Of a DNA stretch of 8,866 bases, positions 7,450-8,866 are shown piece after piece; position 1 is the stretch's first letter, and the number at the start of each line of letters is the position of its first letter. The DNA is from Roseitalea sp964606055 (GTDB lineage Bacteria; Pseudomonadota; Alphaproteobacteria; Rhizobiales; Rhizobiaceae), in contig CAZSFA010000117.1 of assembly GCA_964606055.1 (NCBI GenBank), positions 1 to 8,866 of the forward strand. Reading direction: 5' to 3'. The position numbers and the translations under genes are program-made. The notes under the pieces are model-generated. The model saw nothing but the letters and a program-made list of their open reading frames with translations, was not told the origin of the DNA and did not search any database.

Positions 7450-8478
7450 ATGAGCACCGCACCCAACGACATGCGCGCGTTGATCGGCCTTGCCGCCGAA
7501 GGCCGGCCTCTGACCACCGATCAGGCGCGCCAGGCGTTCGAGATCATGATGTCGGGGGATGCGACGCCGGCGCAGATCGGCGGGTTCCTGATGGCGCTGC
7601 GGGTGCGCGGCGAGACCGTCGACGAGATCGCCGGCGCCGTCGCCACCATGCGTGCGAAGATGACGCCCGTGACCGCGCCGGCCGGCGCGATCGACATCGT
7701 CGGCACCGGTGGCGACAACTCGGGCAGCTACAATGTGTCGACGCTCGCCGCGCTGATTGCCGCGGGCGCCGGCGCGCATGTCGCCAAGCACGGCAACCGG
7801 TCGCTGTCGTCGAAATCGGGCTCGGCGGAAGCCCTCGCCGAACTGGGCGTCAACATCGAAGCCGATCCGGAGACCATCGGCCGCTGCATCGCCGAGGCCG
7901 GGCTCGGCTTCATGTTCGCGCCGATGCACCACGCCGCCATGCGCCATGTGGGCCCCAGCCGCGTGGAACTGGGCACCCGCACCATCTTCAACATGCTCGG
8001 GCCGCTGTCCAACCCGGCCGGCGTGCGGCGGCAACTGGTCGGCGTGTTCGCGCCGCAATGGGTCGAACCGCTCGCCCATGTGCTCAACGCGCTGGGCGCC
8101 GATCACGTCTGGGTGGTGCATGGCGACGGGCTCGACGAGATCACCACCGCCGGCGAAACCATGGTCGCCGAACTCAAGGACGGCGCCGTGCGCACGTTTG
8201 CGGTGACGCCCGAGGCGGTCGGCCTCAAGCGCGTGACGGCCGCAGCGCTCAAGGGCGGAACGCCGGCGGAAAACGCGGCCGCATTGCGCGCCGTGCTCGA
8301 AGGTCAGACCGGGGCCTATCGCGACATTGCCTGCCTGAACGCGGCGGCCGGTCTGGTCGTTGCCGGTCTTGCGGACACGCTGGCCGACGGTCTTGCCAAG
8401 GCGCAGGCGGCGCTCGATGACGGCCGCGCGGCCAAGGCGCTCGATCGTGTCGTCGCGCTTTCCAACGGGCGGACCTGA
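7450..8478 (+). CDS. trpD: Anthranilate phosphoribosyltransferase
   Basis: This enzyme joins anthranilate to PRPP, forming phosphoribosylanthranilate, the second committed step of tryptophan synthesis. The 342-residue product has the usual length. Key motifs are the PRPP-binding GTGGDNSGSYNVST (85-98), KHGNRSLSSKSGSAE (113-127), the anthranilate-site region VGPSRVELGTRTIFNMLGPL (157-176) and the Mg-binding Asp219-Glu220 in HGDGLDEIT. It is a stand-alone TrpD, not fused to a TrpG glutaminase. ATG at 7450 lies one base after the ppiD stop, and its own ribosome site is weak (TAGG overlapping the stop), which points to translational coupling. An ATG at 7471 is possible but would trim the N-terminal helix. 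trpC follows after four bases. No leader peptide or attenuator is present before it, because ppiD abuts it. Confidence 0.98.
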   Translation: MSTAPNDMRALIGLAAEGRPLTTDQARQAFEIMMSGDATPAQIGGFLMALRVRGETVDEIAGAVATMRAKMTPVTAPAGAIDIVGTGGDNSGSYNVSTLAALIAAGAGAHVAKHGNRSLSSKSGSAEALAELGVNIEADPETIGRCIAEAGLGFMFAPMHHAAMRHVGPSRVELGTRTIFNMLGPLSNPAGVRRQLVGVFAPQWVEPLAHVLNALGADHVWVVHGDGLDEITTAGETMVAELKDGAVRTFAVTPEAVGLKRVTAAALKGGTPAENAAALRAVLEGQTGAYRDIACLNAAAGLVVAGLADTLADGLAKAQAALDDGRAAKALDRVVALSNGRT

Positions 8479-8482
8479 GGCG

Positions 8483-8866
8483 ATGGCCGACATTTTGCGC
8501 CGGATTGAAGCCTACAAGCGCGAGGAGATTGCCGCCGCCAAGGCGTCGGTGCCGCTGGCGGCGTTGCAGGCGCGCATCGCGGACGCGCCGCCGCCACGCG
8601 GTTTTGCCCGGGCGCTGCGCGCGCAACATGCCGACGGCAACTACGCGCTGATCGCCGAGATCAAGAAGGCCAGCCCCTCCAAGGGCCTGATCCGCGCCGA
8701 TTTCGATCCGCCCGCCCTCGCCCGCGCTTATCAGGCGGGCGGCGCGGCGTGTCTGTCGGTTCTCACCGATACGCCCTCGTTTCAAGGCGCGCCGGACTAT
8801 CTGACGGCGGCGCGTGACGCCTGCCCCCTGCCCGCGCTGCGCAAGGACTTCACGTTCGACACCTAT
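8483..8866 (+). CDS. trpC: Indole-3-glycerol-phosphate synthase (partial, 3' end off window)
   Basis: This enzyme closes the indole ring, turning carboxyphenylaminodeoxyribulose phosphate into indole-3-glycerol phosphate in tryptophan synthesis. The first 128 codons are present, about half of the usual 260-270. The start MADILRRIEAYKREEIAAAK is the family N-terminal helix. The barrel strands follow with AEIKKASPSKGLIR (58-71, Glu59 and catalytic Lys61), LSVLTDTPSFQG (91-102) and LRKDF (119-123, with the general-acid lysine Lys121). ATG at 8483 comes four bases after the trpD stop. GAGG (8477-8480) overlaps that stop and is only two bases from the ATG, so translation is probably coupled. The frame is open to the window edge with no disruption. 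Confidence 0.96.
   Translation, partial: MADILRRIEAYKREEIAAAKASVPLAALQARIADAPPPRGFARALRAQHADGNYALIAEIKKASPSKGLIRADFDPPALARAYQAGGAACLSVLTDTPSFQGAPDYLTAARDACPLPALRKDFTFDTY

Overview
The window is about 8.9 kb of GC-rich DNA with the gene content of an alphaproteobacterial core genome, most likely Hyphomicrobiales (Rhizobiales). That placement is inferred from gene order: tpiA-secG-pyrG on the minus strand, divergent from a plus-strand block of a SurA_N/PpiD-type peptidyl-prolyl isomerase followed by trpD and trpC. It also fits the GC-rich codon use and the short 69-residue cold-shock protein. I cannot name a genus.

Left part (1-1867). A fragment that may be the signal-peptide end of a minus-strand gene lies at the edge (about 86 to 1, low confidence). 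The intergenic stretch to its right holds two adjacent strong palindromes (142-167 and 170-198) and a small hairpin (255-269) just before the ribosome site of a thioredoxin-fold protein (295-852). A DUF808/YedI-type inner-membrane protein (890-1867) follows 37 bases later, probably in the same transcript.

Middle part (1903-5423, all minus strand). Reading right to left: tpiA (glycolysis), secG (Sec translocon), pyrG (CTP synthase) and a CspA-family gene. The csp gene has a candidate promoter just downstream of pyrG and a predicted leader of roughly 137 nt. It ends in a clear intrinsic terminator (UUCG loop, seven U), which also separates it from the convergent DUF808 gene. Two further small stem-loops lie between its stop codon and the terminator.

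Right part (5556-8866, plus strand). Divergent from tpiA is a membrane-anchored periplasmic foldase (630 aa), then trpD starting one base after its stop codon, then trpC, cut off by the window end after 128 codons. This is a tightly packed operon joining an envelope chaperone to two consecutive tryptophan-pathway enzymes.

I found no mobile element, CRISPR array, phage gene, tRNA or rRNA, and no novel multi-gene system. Points worth a second look are the tandem palindromes near the left edge, the csp leader and 3' structures, and the duplicated segment in the PpiD-like protein. Every stretch of more than about 130 bases without a gene has been examined and is described below.
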